64,000 nucleotides of DNA from an uncultured Clostridia bacterium (GTDB lineage Bacteria; Bacillota; Clostridia; Christensenellales; UBA1242): the NCBI GenBank assembly GCA_947649575.1, contig CANSRZ010000005.1, forward strand, positions 62,001-126,000, read 5' to 3'. Below the pieces are notes generated by a model. That model worked only from the letters and a program-made list of their open reading frames with translations, was not told the origin of the DNA and made no database searches. Of this stretch, positions 49,026 to 57,519 are shown in pieces (the stretch's first letter is position 1; each line of letters starts with the position of its first letter). The position numbers were made by a program, and so were the translations under genes.

Positions 49026-51482
49026 ATGAAAAAAGTTAAGTTTTTGTTTTTGGCATTTGTTTTTGCTCTGGTTGGGGCTGTGTTTGTTATGTCTGATTTT
49101 TCAGAGGTGGCAAGCGTGGCTGAGGAAGTTCAAGAACAAGTTGAAATATCTAACGGCAATCAGTTTTATTCAGTCTTAAATAATTCAGCAAATTATTCAA
49201 AAAAAATTGTGCTTACTGATGACATTGATTTAAACACAATTGATAATGGCACAGGTTTAAATAACAGCACTCTTTTTACAGGTGTTTTTGACGGCCAAGG
49301 TCACACCATTTATAATCTGAAAATTTGTTCGGATACTGCTTATATTGGCTTGTTCCAAAGGGCTAATGGTGCGACTATAAAAAACCTTAAAATTGGCGGA
49401 GATGTTACATATGAATTTACGTCAAATGACCCGTCTGAATTATATATTGGCGTGCTGGTTGGGCAAGGAAATAATGTAACTGTTGAGAACTGTGAAATCG
49501 GTGAAGTTAAGGCTGATGATTACACAAAATTGAAACTTAACACTTATAGTGAAAGCGGTGCTAAAACAACAATTGATAGTATTCAAATGCGCACAAAATT
49601 TACATATGGTGCAGTCGCTGGAAGTTTGAGAAATGCCTCAACTGTAAAAGACTGTGTTGCATATATTGACGGCTCTTTTATCACCACATTAACAGCTTCT
49701 GCGTCTATGAAACTTGGCGGACTTGTGGGAGTTATTGAAAATTCTAGACTTCAAAATCTTGTAGATTTTTCTAACATCCAAGTGCTTGCAGAAAGCGAAA
49801 ATATAACTTTCTTTAAAGGTGGAATTGTTGGCGAAGTTCAAGGTGATAAATCTGAAATTATCAACACTGTTTATCAAGGACAACTGAGCTATACAGCAGA
49901 AAATCATGCAACAATCAAAGAGGGCGCTGTTGTTGGCAGTGTGTTCACAACTTGCCCAGACCCTGGCAATATCAGTTTTAATTATTGGGTCAATAAGTCA
50001 TTAAATCCTTTTGGCGAAAACATGACTTATGAAATATTGGAAGCAAACACTGTAACTGCTGTGGATGCAATCACTTCAACTTTCTTGCGTAATATTGCAA
50101 ACTGGCATCCAAGATTTAGCAGTTGGGATTTGGATACAACTTGGAATTATGAGAATGGCAAATTAAATCTTCAAAGCTTTTTATATTTTGATTTCTTCTT
50201 CTCTTCTGACATTTTTAACGACGGCATTTTGGATGAGGCCGAGTGCAAATTTGAGGGCGGAATAGCGGTTACTGAAAAAGATGAATATACTGAAGAAGAA
50301 AAAGTTATTGCTTATTCATATAAGTATGGCGATGAAGTAAAAATGACTATCTCTTTTAAAAATGACTTTGTCGGCTATTATGTTTTAGACAGTGTTGTTC
50401 TTGCTTCAAACAATGTTACTTCACAATGCAAAATTAGCTCAATTAGTCTTGATGCAAATCATGGTGTTAAAAGCTATGAAATAACAATTACAAGTTCAAA
50501 CTCAACAGCGGGAGCATATTCTTTCACTTTCCAAGATGTTAAGTTTATGTGCGAGGTTGTTGTTGCCGATTGTATTAATGAGCAAGGCGAAATTGACACC
50601 TCTCTTGATGTTGAAAATAAGGGGGGCGTTAAATATGAACTTGGTCTTACAACAACAAAATATTTGCCAATCCATAATCTCTCAATTGAGAGCGCTCAAC
50701 AAGCAATCTCCGCTTTGCCTACTGCAGGAAGCAAATGGAGCTTTGCTGGCTGGGAATTGTATTACATTAATGTGACTAGCTCTGAGGATGGTGACGTATA
50801 TAGTTATGAAAAAGTTGACAATTTTTCAAAAACTTCTACAACAATACGCTTCAAATTTGGCGAAGATGAACATTTTAACAAACCTTTCCGTCTTGTTGCC
50901 AAATTTTCTGATGAAGAAGCAATTGATGTTGATTTTACTTATGATAATGAAAAAATCATCGACATTAGATTTAATGGCGAAGTTTATAGCAATGAGTTCT
51001 CTATTCGCGTTTCAAGCACAATCAGGGTTGAGCTTGTTGTAACTGTGATTGAGGGCTATGAATTTGATACAAAAGCATTCATTAATTTTATGAGCAGACG
51101 TTATGGCGGGGATGATACAAGGCTTTTAGAGAATTATACTGTTACTCCTGGTGAAGATAACACATCTGTTTATAGATTTTCTAATATCAATATGTCATCA
51201 ATCAATAAAGGCTTGGGCTCGACTAGCAATAAAAAGATTGATATTCAGTTGACGACTAATGTAAAACAAAAAGAAAATGATGGCAGTTTGTTGTGGCTTT
51301 GGATTGTTATTGCTGTTGGCGGTGTGATTGCTATCGTTGGCGGAATTATTGCTTTCTTTGTTATCAGAAAGCGCAATATGATGCGTAGACTTGGTGGCGA
51401 GGGCTCAACAGGCAATCCAACAAAAGACAAGATTAAGAAAACAAAAGCCAAAGATGTTGATTATAAAGATTTCTTTAATTGA
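49026..51482 (+). CDS. GLUG-repeat surface protein 2, membrane-anchored
   Basis: An intact 818-residue protein: signal peptide (1-30), a domain with FTGVFDGQGHTIYNLKICSD (the 'GQGHTIxNL' GLUG hallmark) and repeats (YIGLFQRANGATIKNLKIGG, LGGLVGVIENSRLQNLVDFS, FKGGIVGEVQGDKSEIINTV), several Ig-like beta domains (about 380-720), a transmembrane helix near 755-780 (GSLLWLWIVIAVGGVIAIVG) and a basic cytoplasmic tail. Unlike the two other GLUG genes of the window it has no homopolymer tract and no frame break. Confidence 0.85.
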   Translation: MKKVKFLFLAFVFALVGAVFVMSDFSEVASVAEEVQEQVEISNGNQFYSVLNNSANYSKKIVLTDDIDLNTIDNGTGLNNSTLFTGVFDGQGHTIYNLKICSDTAYIGLFQRANGATIKNLKIGGDVTYEFTSNDPSELYIGVLVGQGNNVTVENCEIGEVKADDYTKLKLNTYSESGAKTTIDSIQMRTKFTYGAVAGSLRNASTVKDCVAYIDGSFITTLTASASMKLGGLVGVIENSRLQNLVDFSNIQVLAESENITFFKGGIVGEVQGDKSEIINTVYQGQLSYTAENHATIKEGAVVGSVFTTCPDPGNISFNYWVNKSLNPFGENMTYEILEANTVTAVDAITSTFLRNIANWHPRFSSWDLDTTWNYENGKLNLQSFLYFDFFFSSDIFNDGILDEAECKFEGGIAVTEKDEYTEEEKVIAYSYKYGDEVKMTISFKNDFVGYYVLDSVVLASNNVTSQCKISSISLDANHGVKSYEITITSSNSTAGAYSFTFQDVKFMCEVVVADCINEQGEIDTSLDVENKGGVKYELGLTTTKYLPIHNLSIESAQQAISALPTAGSKWSFAGWELYYINVTSSEDGDVYSYEKVDNFSKTSTTIRFKFGEDEHFNKPFRLVAKFSDEEAIDVDFTYDNEKIIDIRFNGEVYSNEFSIRVSSTIRVELVVTVIEGYEFDTKAFINFMSRRYGGDDTRLLENYTVTPGEDNTSVYRFSNINMSSINKGLGSTSNKKIDIQLTTNVKQKENDGSLLWLWIVIAVGGVIAIVGGIIAFFVIRKRNMMRRLGGEGSTGNPTKDKIKKTKAKDVDYKDFFN

Positions 51483-51489
51483 TTAGGTT

Positions 51490-51527
51490 AATTAAAAAAG
51501 CATTCGTGTTAAGAATGCTTTTTTAAT
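51490..51527. terminator. Terminator between GLUG gene 2 and the binding protein
   Basis: AAAAAAGCATTC / GAATGCTTTTTT stem, A and T runs on both sides for the two convergent genes. Confidence 0.8.
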
Positions 51528-51535
51528 TGCAAAGT

Positions 51536-52543
51536 TTAGCCAACAAGTTTATTTGCTATTGTGTTATCAACGGCGTCTGCAAAACTTGGAGCATTAACAG
51601 CTTGATAGTTGTTGATAATCTCTACAAGTTTGTTGTAAGACGTTTCTGTCATTGCAGGATTTGAGCACCATGCATTTATTGTAGTGTATTGACGAACAGC
51701 AACTTCAAGGTCAGACAAACTTGTGCCAATAAATGATTTCTCAAGTGCTTTTGCAACATCGGCTGGGTTTGCGGTTGTGGTGTATTCATAGCCACGCTGT
51801 ACAGCTTTCAAGAATTTCTCGGCTTTGTCAGGATGCTTTTTGAGATAACTTGATTTTGTTATAAAGCAAGTATATGGCACAGCGCCCGATTGAGCTCCAA
51901 CTGTTGAAACTATTTTGTAGCTTGGGTTTTGAGTAACTATTGCAGTTGCTGTTGGCTCAAACAAGGTGCAGTATTCGGCACTTGATGTTTGGAACACGCT
52001 TGCAATATCGCCAAAACTTACATCTGTGCGTAAGTTAACTTGACCATTTGCAGTGTCTTTGCCAATTGTGAGACCAGCTTTCTGAATAACATATTGAAGT
52101 GTCATTGCAGGCAAGCCGCCAGCTCTTCCGCCAATGATTGTTTTGCCACGAAGCATGTCAAGAGTAAAGTTGTCATCCTGAGTTTTTGAAACGATGAACG
52201 AGCCATCACGTTGAGTGAGCTGCCCAAACACTTTTGGGCTATCCTTGGTTTTGGAAGAGTACACAACTGTTTCTGGCCCTGCCAAGATGATGTCAGCGTC
52301 GCCAGAGAGCAGTGCAGTCATTGAAACGTCACTGCCTTGACCATTTGAAAGAGTAAGCGTTAAGCCCTCGTCTTCAAAATAGCCATTGTTTATTGCAACG
52401 TAGAAAGGAGCATAAAACACAGAGTGAGTAACCTCGTTGACCTCAATTTTGTTGTCGTCTTTTCCACAGCCTACAAATAGGCATGAAAGAGCGCCAACCA
52501 TTAAGCACATGCAAAAGAAAGCAATTTTTTTGATTTTTTTCAT
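51536..52543 (-). CDS. ABC transporter substrate-binding lipoprotein, NMT1/SsuA type
   Basis: A 335-residue solute-binding protein: signal with lipobox FVGCGKD, then FYAPFYVAINNGYFEDEGLT (NMT1/THI5-like), GDADIILAGPETVVYSS, GGRAGGLPAMTLQYVIQKAG and FLKAVQRGYEYTT. Relatives bind aliphatic sulphonates, nitrate-like or thiamine-pyrimidine ligands. No permease or ATPase gene lies nearby. AAGGAGGAA precedes the start. Confidence 0.85.
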   Translation of the reverse strand: MKKIKKIAFFCMCLMVGALSCLFVGCGKDDNKIEVNEVTHSVFYAPFYVAINNGYFEDEGLTLTLSNGQGSDVSMTALLSGDADIILAGPETVVYSSKTKDSPKVFGQLTQRDGSFIVSKTQDDNFTLDMLRGKTIIGGRAGGLPAMTLQYVIQKAGLTIGKDTANGQVNLRTDVSFGDIASVFQTSSAEYCTLFEPTATAIVTQNPSYKIVSTVGAQSGAVPYTCFITKSSYLKKHPDKAEKFLKAVQRGYEYTTTANPADVAKALEKSFIGTSLSDLEVAVRQYTTINAWCSNPAMTETSYNKLVEIINNYQAVNAPSFADAVDNTIANKLVG

Positions 52544-52664
52544 TTTTCCTCCTTACAAAAGTTATTGTATGGGCATTTGTGCAAACTAGTTACAAATTTA
52601 CTATTGACAGTCTGATATTTTTATGTTAAAATAACCTTGAACTAATGAAAAGGAGATTGAAATT

Positions 52665-52904
52665 ATGTCAATTCTTTTAGATAATGATTTTTTTGCGAGA
52701 TTTACTCAAAGTAATGTTATAGTTGGGCTGGTGCTTCTTGTTTTGGGCATTTTGATAGGATGTTTGGCAGGCACAATCACAAAAAGAGTGAGAAAAATTG
52801 ATAAAAAACAAAAAGTAAACAGTTCTGACAAACTTTATCTTATTTTAAAAGCTTTAGCACTTGTTCTTGTATTGACCTCACTTATTGCAATGATCATCGA
52901 ATAA
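52665..52904 (+). CDS. Small two-helix membrane protein, 79 residues
   Basis: Not recognised. Two hydrophobic helices (about 17-35 and 60-77) linked by a basic loop (ITKRVRKIDKKQKVNSSDKL), so both ends are probably outside. AAAAGGAGATT precedes ATG. Monocistronic; the hairpin repeats at 52914-52990 follow. Confidence 0.7.
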   Translation: MSILLDNDFFARFTQSNVIVGLVLLVLGILIGCLAGTITKRVRKIDKKQKVNSSDKLYLILKALALVLVLTSLIAMIIE

Positions 52905-52913
52905 ACGAACCAA

Positions 52914-52990
52914 ATGTTCGACGACTGTCAGCAAACTTAATTTAGAATTAAGTTATTATCCGTTCAGCAGCCTAATACTGTGTGAATGTC
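52914..52990 (-). repeat. Hairpin-repeat units in reverse orientation
   Basis: Read on the minus strand, GACATTCACACAGTATTAGG leads to GCTGCTGAACGGATAATAAC and then GACAGTCGTCGAACATTTGG with stem CGAAC/GTTCG. Two units of the 66-bp family, about 61 bp apart. Confidence 0.7.
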
Positions 52991-53024
52991 AGAAAATTGA
53001 TAAATTTACTGAGATTTCTTTTGC

Positions 53025-53109
53025 TTACTTTTCTATAAAAGAAAAGTAATTGCCATTGGCACAAATTTAAGCAAGCAAATTTTATGTTTAAGCATTGATT
53101 TGCTTGCTT
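53025..53109 (+). repeat. Composite two-hairpin element, copy 3
   Basis: Hairpin 1 TTACTTTTCTATAAAAG plus AAAAGTAA (53025-53049), hairpin 2 AAGCAAGCAAAT/ATTTGCTTGCTT (53069-53080, 53098-53109) and T-run. Same order as copies 1 and 2. Confidence 0.7.
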
Positions 53110-53148
53110 TTTTTATTTATATATTATAAAATACATATTAAGAACTTA

Positions 53149-53239
53149 GGCTTTTGTTATGAACGGATACAATAAAATTTTGACAGCCTTTGTATGACAT
53201 TAATGCAAACTAAGTTTGCCGCGCAGCGCTTGGGCTGCT
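53149..53239 (+). repeat. Hairpin-repeat units abutting valS
   Basis: GTTATGAACGGATA at 53155, then GACAG and GACATTAATGCAAACTAAG with stem GCAAAC/GTTTGC, then GCAGC-GCTTGG-GCTGC (53221-53239). Its end is 15 bases from the valS start. Confidence 0.75.
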
Positions 53240-53254
53240 AAAAAGGAAAATGCT

Positions 53255-55864
53255 ATGTTAGATAAAAATTACGAACCTCAAAATTTTGAAAAAGACATCT
53301 ATAAAACTTGGCTGGATAACAACTATTTTACTACTCAGCCTGATGAAAGAGAAAGTTACACGATTGTTATGCCACCGCCAAACGTTACTGGCAAAGCACA
53401 TATAGGGCATGCATTGAATAACACTATTCAAGATATTTTGATAAGAACAAAGCGCATGCAAGGCTACAATACTCTTTGGGTGCCAGGCACTGACCATGCG
53501 GCTATTGCAACAGAAGAAGTGCTTGTTCGTGCGCTCAAAAAAGAGGGGCTTACAAAAGAGGGCGTTGGGCGTGAAGAATTTTTAAAGCGCGGTTGGAATT
53601 GGTATAAACAATATGGCAATATTATTTGCGACCAACTTAAAGCACTTGGAATTTCTTGCGATTGGAGTCGTTTGGCTTTTACTATGGACGACAATCTTTG
53701 CCGTGCTGTTAAGCATGTGTTTGTTGACTATTTTAATCGCGGACTTATATATAAAGGCACAAGAGTTGTAAATTATTGTCCAAACTGTCGCACTTCAATT
53801 TCTGATAACGAAAACGTATATAAAGAACAGCATACAAACCTTTGGCATATCAAATATCCGTTTGCTGACAGCAGTGGGTTTGTGACCGTTGCGACAACTC
53901 GTCCTGAAACTATTTTTGGCGATACTGCGGTGGCGGTTAATCCAAACGATAAACGCTATAAAGATAAGATTGGCAAAGATCTTATTCTTCCTCTTGTTGG
54001 CAAAAAGATTAAACTTATTGGCGATGAATATTGCGAGATGGGCTTTGGAACTGGCGCTGTTAAAATTACGCCTGCACATGACCCTAATGACTATAATGTT
54101 GGGCTTCGCCATAACTTAGAGATTGTTGCTTGCATTGGCGACGACGGAAAACTCAACGAAAACGCAGGGCAGTTTGCTGGCATGGACAGAATAGAGGCCA
54201 GAAAAGCTATTGAAGAGGAACTTAAAAAGCAAGGTTATCTTGTAAAAGTTGAAAAATATAAAAATCAAGTTGGCACTTGCGACCGTTGCGGAACAATAAC
54301 TGAACCAAAAATTTCAACTCAATGGTTTGTTAAAATGAAAGACCTTGCTCGTCCTGCAATCGAGGCGGTTAAGAAAGGGGAACTTAAATTTTATCCTAAG
54401 CGTTTTGAAAAGGGTTATCTCAACTGGCTTGAAAATATTCAAGATTGGTGTATTTCTCGTCAAATTTGGCTTGGACATCGCATTCCTGTTTTCTATTGCG
54501 GTGATTGCGGAAATATGTTTGCAAGCGAAGATGAACATGCAAGCACTTGTCCAAAATGTGGCAGTCACAAAATCGAACAAGATAAAGATGTGCTTGACAC
54601 TTGGTTTTCATCAGCACTTTGGCCTTTTTCAACCCTTGGCTATCCAGATAAAACTGAGGACTTAAAGTATTATTATCCAACAAGCACACTCGTAACAGCA
54701 CAAGATATTATTACTTTTTGGGTTTCAAAAATGGTGTTCTCTGGCATTGAATTTATGGGAGAAATTCCTTTCAAAGATGTTGTTATCAATGGCATTGTTC
54801 GCGACGCTAAGGGCGTTAAAATGTCTAAGCACCTTGGCAACGGAATTGACCCGCTTGATGTTATTGCTGAGTATGGCACTGACGCACTTCGTCTTAGTCT
54901 TGTCAGCGGAATGAGCATGGGAACTGATGTTAAATACAGCACTGACAAAGCAAAAGAGGCTAAGATATTTATCAATAAACTTTTCAATGCCTCTAAGTTT
55001 GTGCTTCAAAACATTGAGAGCATGAAGATTGAAAATTTGAACGAACTGTCTCTTGCTGAAAAAGATAAGTGGATTTTGGCAGAACTTGATAGCCTTATCA
55101 AAAATGTTACAAAATCAACTGAAAAATATGCTCTTGGCGTTGTTATTGGCGCGCTTCAAGAGTTTACAATTGCCAAGTTCTGCGACTGGTATGTTGAACT
55201 TGCCAAGGTTGACCTTTATGGCGAAAATGCAGAGCGCAAGCATGTTGTTCAAAATGTTTTATACTATGCACTTGACAAAATTTTAAAACTTTTTCATCCA
55301 TTTATTCCGTTTATAACTGAAAAAATTTATCAAGAACTTCCTGTTCATGACGAAACAATTATGCTTTCTGCTTATCCAAAAGCGGGAGAGGTTAAAAATC
55401 TAAAAAACAACTTTATCAAAGTTATAGAGCTTATCAAAGCTATCAGAAATGCACGCAGCGAGTTTAATGTTCCTGACAATAAACGCACAAACTTGTTTGT
55501 TTTGACAAATGATAAACTTGCTGAAAAAAATCTTAAAGAGATTGCAAAGCTTGGCTTTGGACTTGATGCAATACTTGTTAAAAATGAAAAGACTGATGAA
55601 AAATGTGTTAAAGTAATCAGCGAAATCGCAAGCATTTTTATCCCAATGGGCGAACTTGTTGATAACGAAAAAGAGCTTGAGCGAATAAATAAAGAATTGA
55701 AAGCAGTTGAATTTGAAATTACTCGCTCAGAAAAAATGCTTTCCAACGCGGGCTTTATGGCAAAAGCGCCTGAGGCTCTTGTGAGTGCCGAAAGAGCTAA
55801 GCTTGAAAAGAATAAGGCTCTTTATGAAAAACTTAAAAATGACTTGGCTGGAATGAAAAACTAA
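53255..55864 (+). CDS. valS: Valyl-tRNA synthetase
   Basis: Charges tRNA-Val and edits Thr. The 869 residues show YEPQNFEKDIYKTWLDNNYF, GKAHIGHALNN (HIGH, near 47), the editing domain around 190-330, VGTCDRCGTITEPKISTQWF, a four-Cys region, KGVKMSKHLGNGIDP (KMSKS-type) near 520, and a C-terminal coiled coil. ATG 53255 follows AAAAAGGAAA; the longer frame starts within the hairpin repeat and is not real. No T-box leader is seen. Confidence 0.96.
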   Translation: MLDKNYEPQNFEKDIYKTWLDNNYFTTQPDERESYTIVMPPPNVTGKAHIGHALNNTIQDILIRTKRMQGYNTLWVPGTDHAAIATEEVLVRALKKEGLTKEGVGREEFLKRGWNWYKQYGNIICDQLKALGISCDWSRLAFTMDDNLCRAVKHVFVDYFNRGLIYKGTRVVNYCPNCRTSISDNENVYKEQHTNLWHIKYPFADSSGFVTVATTRPETIFGDTAVAVNPNDKRYKDKIGKDLILPLVGKKIKLIGDEYCEMGFGTGAVKITPAHDPNDYNVGLRHNLEIVACIGDDGKLNENAGQFAGMDRIEARKAIEEELKKQGYLVKVEKYKNQVGTCDRCGTITEPKISTQWFVKMKDLARPAIEAVKKGELKFYPKRFEKGYLNWLENIQDWCISRQIWLGHRIPVFYCGDCGNMFASEDEHASTCPKCGSHKIEQDKDVLDTWFSSALWPFSTLGYPDKTEDLKYYYPTSTLVTAQDIITFWVSKMVFSGIEFMGEIPFKDVVINGIVRDAKGVKMSKHLGNGIDPLDVIAEYGTDALRLSLVSGMSMGTDVKYSTDKAKEAKIFINKLFNASKFVLQNIESMKIENLNELSLAEKDKWILAELDSLIKNVTKSTEKYALGVVIGALQEFTIAKFCDWYVELAKVDLYGENAERKHVVQNVLYYALDKILKLFHPFIPFITEKIYQELPVHDETIMLSAYPKAGEVKNLKNNFIKVIELIKAIRNARSEFNVPDNKRTNLFVLTNDKLAEKNLKEIAKLGFGLDAILVKNEKTDEKCVKVISEIASIFIPMGELVDNEKELERINKELKAVEFEITRSEKMLSNAGFMAKAPEALVSAERAKLEKNKALYEKLKNDLAGMKN

Positions 55865-55899
55865 AATTTCGTGAATAATCATGTTTCAAGGAGAGAGGA

Positions 55900-56727
55900 A
55901 TGGCTAAAACAAAATTTAAAGAACTTTCTAAATATGATAAGATTTTTAGAATTATCAATTTAAGTGTAATGGCAATTTTGCTTGGCGTGATTATTGGGCT
56001 GACAATATATTTTATGACTATCAAAGACCCAAACAATCGAGTTCCTGCAGGTTTTGCTATGATGTTTGCAGTCGTTGCTCCATATCTTTTTGAACTTGTG
56101 TTCAGAACTCGTATTTCAAATCTTCTTTTTATTGGCATAGAAGTCTATGCTTCAATCGCTGGCATCTGGGGGAGTTTACTTAACGGATACAATCAATTTT
56201 TTTGGCTTGATATTGTGACTCATTCAATTATGGGATACCTTTGCGCAATAGTTGGAATTTTTTTGATTTCAAGATTGACTGATTATAAAAAGATTACTCC
56301 ACTGGCTGTGCTGTTTTTCTGCTTTTTCTTTTCAATGGCTGTTGAGCTTATTTGGGAACTTGCAGAATGGTTTGCAGATTTGTTTATAAATCAAACAGCA
56401 CAAGGGATAAAGATTTTTGACCCAGCAACAGGGAAATGGGCTCCGCAAGTGACCGATACAATGGAAGATATTTTCTGTAATTTCTGTGGCGGGCTTGTGT
56501 TTATAATTCACTTTGCAATTGGGAAATTTACAAAATGCAGTCTTGGCATAAATCTGATTGAAAATGAACTTGCAAAGGGAGTAAAAGAAAGTAATAGCCA
56601 AAAAGTTGAAACTATTGTTGAAGCTCAAAAGCCTGAAAAAACAATTGAAATTGAAGAAAAAAATATTAAAGAAAATGCGGTTGAAAATATAAAAACAAAG
56701 CCTAAAAAAACTCGTAAAAAAGAATAA
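55900..56727 (+). CDS. Polytopic membrane protein (DUF2238/YjdF-like) with charged tail
   Basis: A 275-residue protein with about six hydrophobic helices (17-40, 47-63, 67-85, 104-125, 136-160, 195-215) and the motif HSIMGYLCAIVGIF then VELIWELAEWFADL and VTDTMEDIFCNFCGGLVFI. This D/H/E pattern in helices is like DUF2238/YjdF membrane proteins. A glutamate/lysine-rich tail of 50 residues follows. Role unknown. AAGGAGAGAGG precedes ATG. A terminator (56734-56766) follows. Confidence 0.7.
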   Translation: MAKTKFKELSKYDKIFRIINLSVMAILLGVIIGLTIYFMTIKDPNNRVPAGFAMMFAVVAPYLFELVFRTRISNLLFIGIEVYASIAGIWGSLLNGYNQFFWLDIVTHSIMGYLCAIVGIFLISRLTDYKKITPLAVLFFCFFFSMAVELIWELAEWFADLFINQTAQGIKIFDPATGKWAPQVTDTMEDIFCNFCGGLVFIIHFAIGKFTKCSLGINLIENELAKGVKESNSQKVETIVEAQKPEKTIEIEEKNIKENAVENIKTKPKKTRKKE

Positions 56728-56733
56728 TCAAAC

Positions 56734-56766
56734 AAAAAGCACTATTTGATAGAATAGTGCTTTTTT
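56734..56766 (+). terminator. Terminator after the 55900 gene
   Basis: AAAAAGCACTATT / AATAGTGCTTTTT stem. Confidence 0.8.
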
Positions 56767-56775
56767 ACAATATAT

Positions 56776-56809
56776 TGTGACTAGTATGCGTTGCATAATA
56801 CTATATATA
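56776..56809. repeat. TAGTATGC palindrome, copy 4
   Basis: TGTGACTAGTATGCG and TTGCATAATACTATATATA, beside the stop of the LRR gene. Confidence 0.55.
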
Positions 56810-57358
56810 TTAATCAATCTCGATAGGTTTGAAAGTTAAAATGTTATCTTTATTGTGTGCAATGATAACATCTTCTGTATTTTCAGAATTTTCGCATTTG
56901 TAATATGTTTTTGAAATTGATGCTCCATTAGAGGCTTTTGCAATTTTGAAAGTTTGCAAAGTTTTTGGTGTGCAAACAAAATCATAATTATTATCTGCTC
57001 CGAAAATAATTGATAGGTCATTGTTGTCATCCAACTGCATTGTCATATCAATTTCTTCAAGCATTGGGCAATGATTGAATGTGCTTTGACTAACTTTTAC
57101 ATTAGGGGAATCGCATTTGATTTTTTCAAGGCTTATGCAATGATTGAATGCAAATGCTCCAATATGTTTTAATGTTGATGGCAAAACCACAGATCTAAGA
57201 TTTGCAAGTTTATTAAATGCAAATCCCTCAATTTTTTCAACTCCCATTGGAATAACAAGTTCTTCATTTGCAAGAATGTAATAATCTATTATGTTCTCGC
57301 TAACAATAAAATTTCTATAAATAAATTCGCGATTAAGTCTTTTTAAATTGTTTGTCAT
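56810..57358 (-). CDS. BspA-type leucine-rich repeat protein (LRR_5)
   Basis: A 182-residue protein with LRR_5 repeats: IPMGVEKIEGFAFNKLANLR, SVVLPSTLKHIGAFAFNHCI and SLEKIKCDSPNVKVSQSTFN. No signal peptide or anchor is present, unlike the usual cell-surface BspA proteins, so it may be cytoplasmic. AAGGAGTATATT precedes ATG. Monocistronic. Confidence 0.8.
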   Translation of the reverse strand: MTNNLKRLNREFIYRNFIVSENIIDYYILANEELVIPMGVEKIEGFAFNKLANLRSVVLPSTLKHIGAFAFNHCISLEKIKCDSPNVKVSQSTFNHCPMLEEIDMTMQLDDNNDLSIIFGADNNYDFVCTPKTLQTFKIAKASNGASISKTYYKCENSENTEDVIIAHNKDNILTFKPIEID

Positions 57359-57519
57359 AATATACTCCTTGTTTTTTGCACGCTTATTTTAGCATATTAA
57401 AATAAGCGTGTCAAGAAATTAAATTTAAAAAAATCGCAAACAGGGCAAAATTGTTTGCAAAAAGTGAGCTTTTTGTTTATAATAAAATCATAAGAAGTTT
57501 AATTTAAGGTTTTATTACT

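Noticed and set aside
52905-53254. T-box leader before valS
   Set aside because: No AGGGTGGNACCGCG-type antiterminator sequence is present; hairpin repeats fill the gap.
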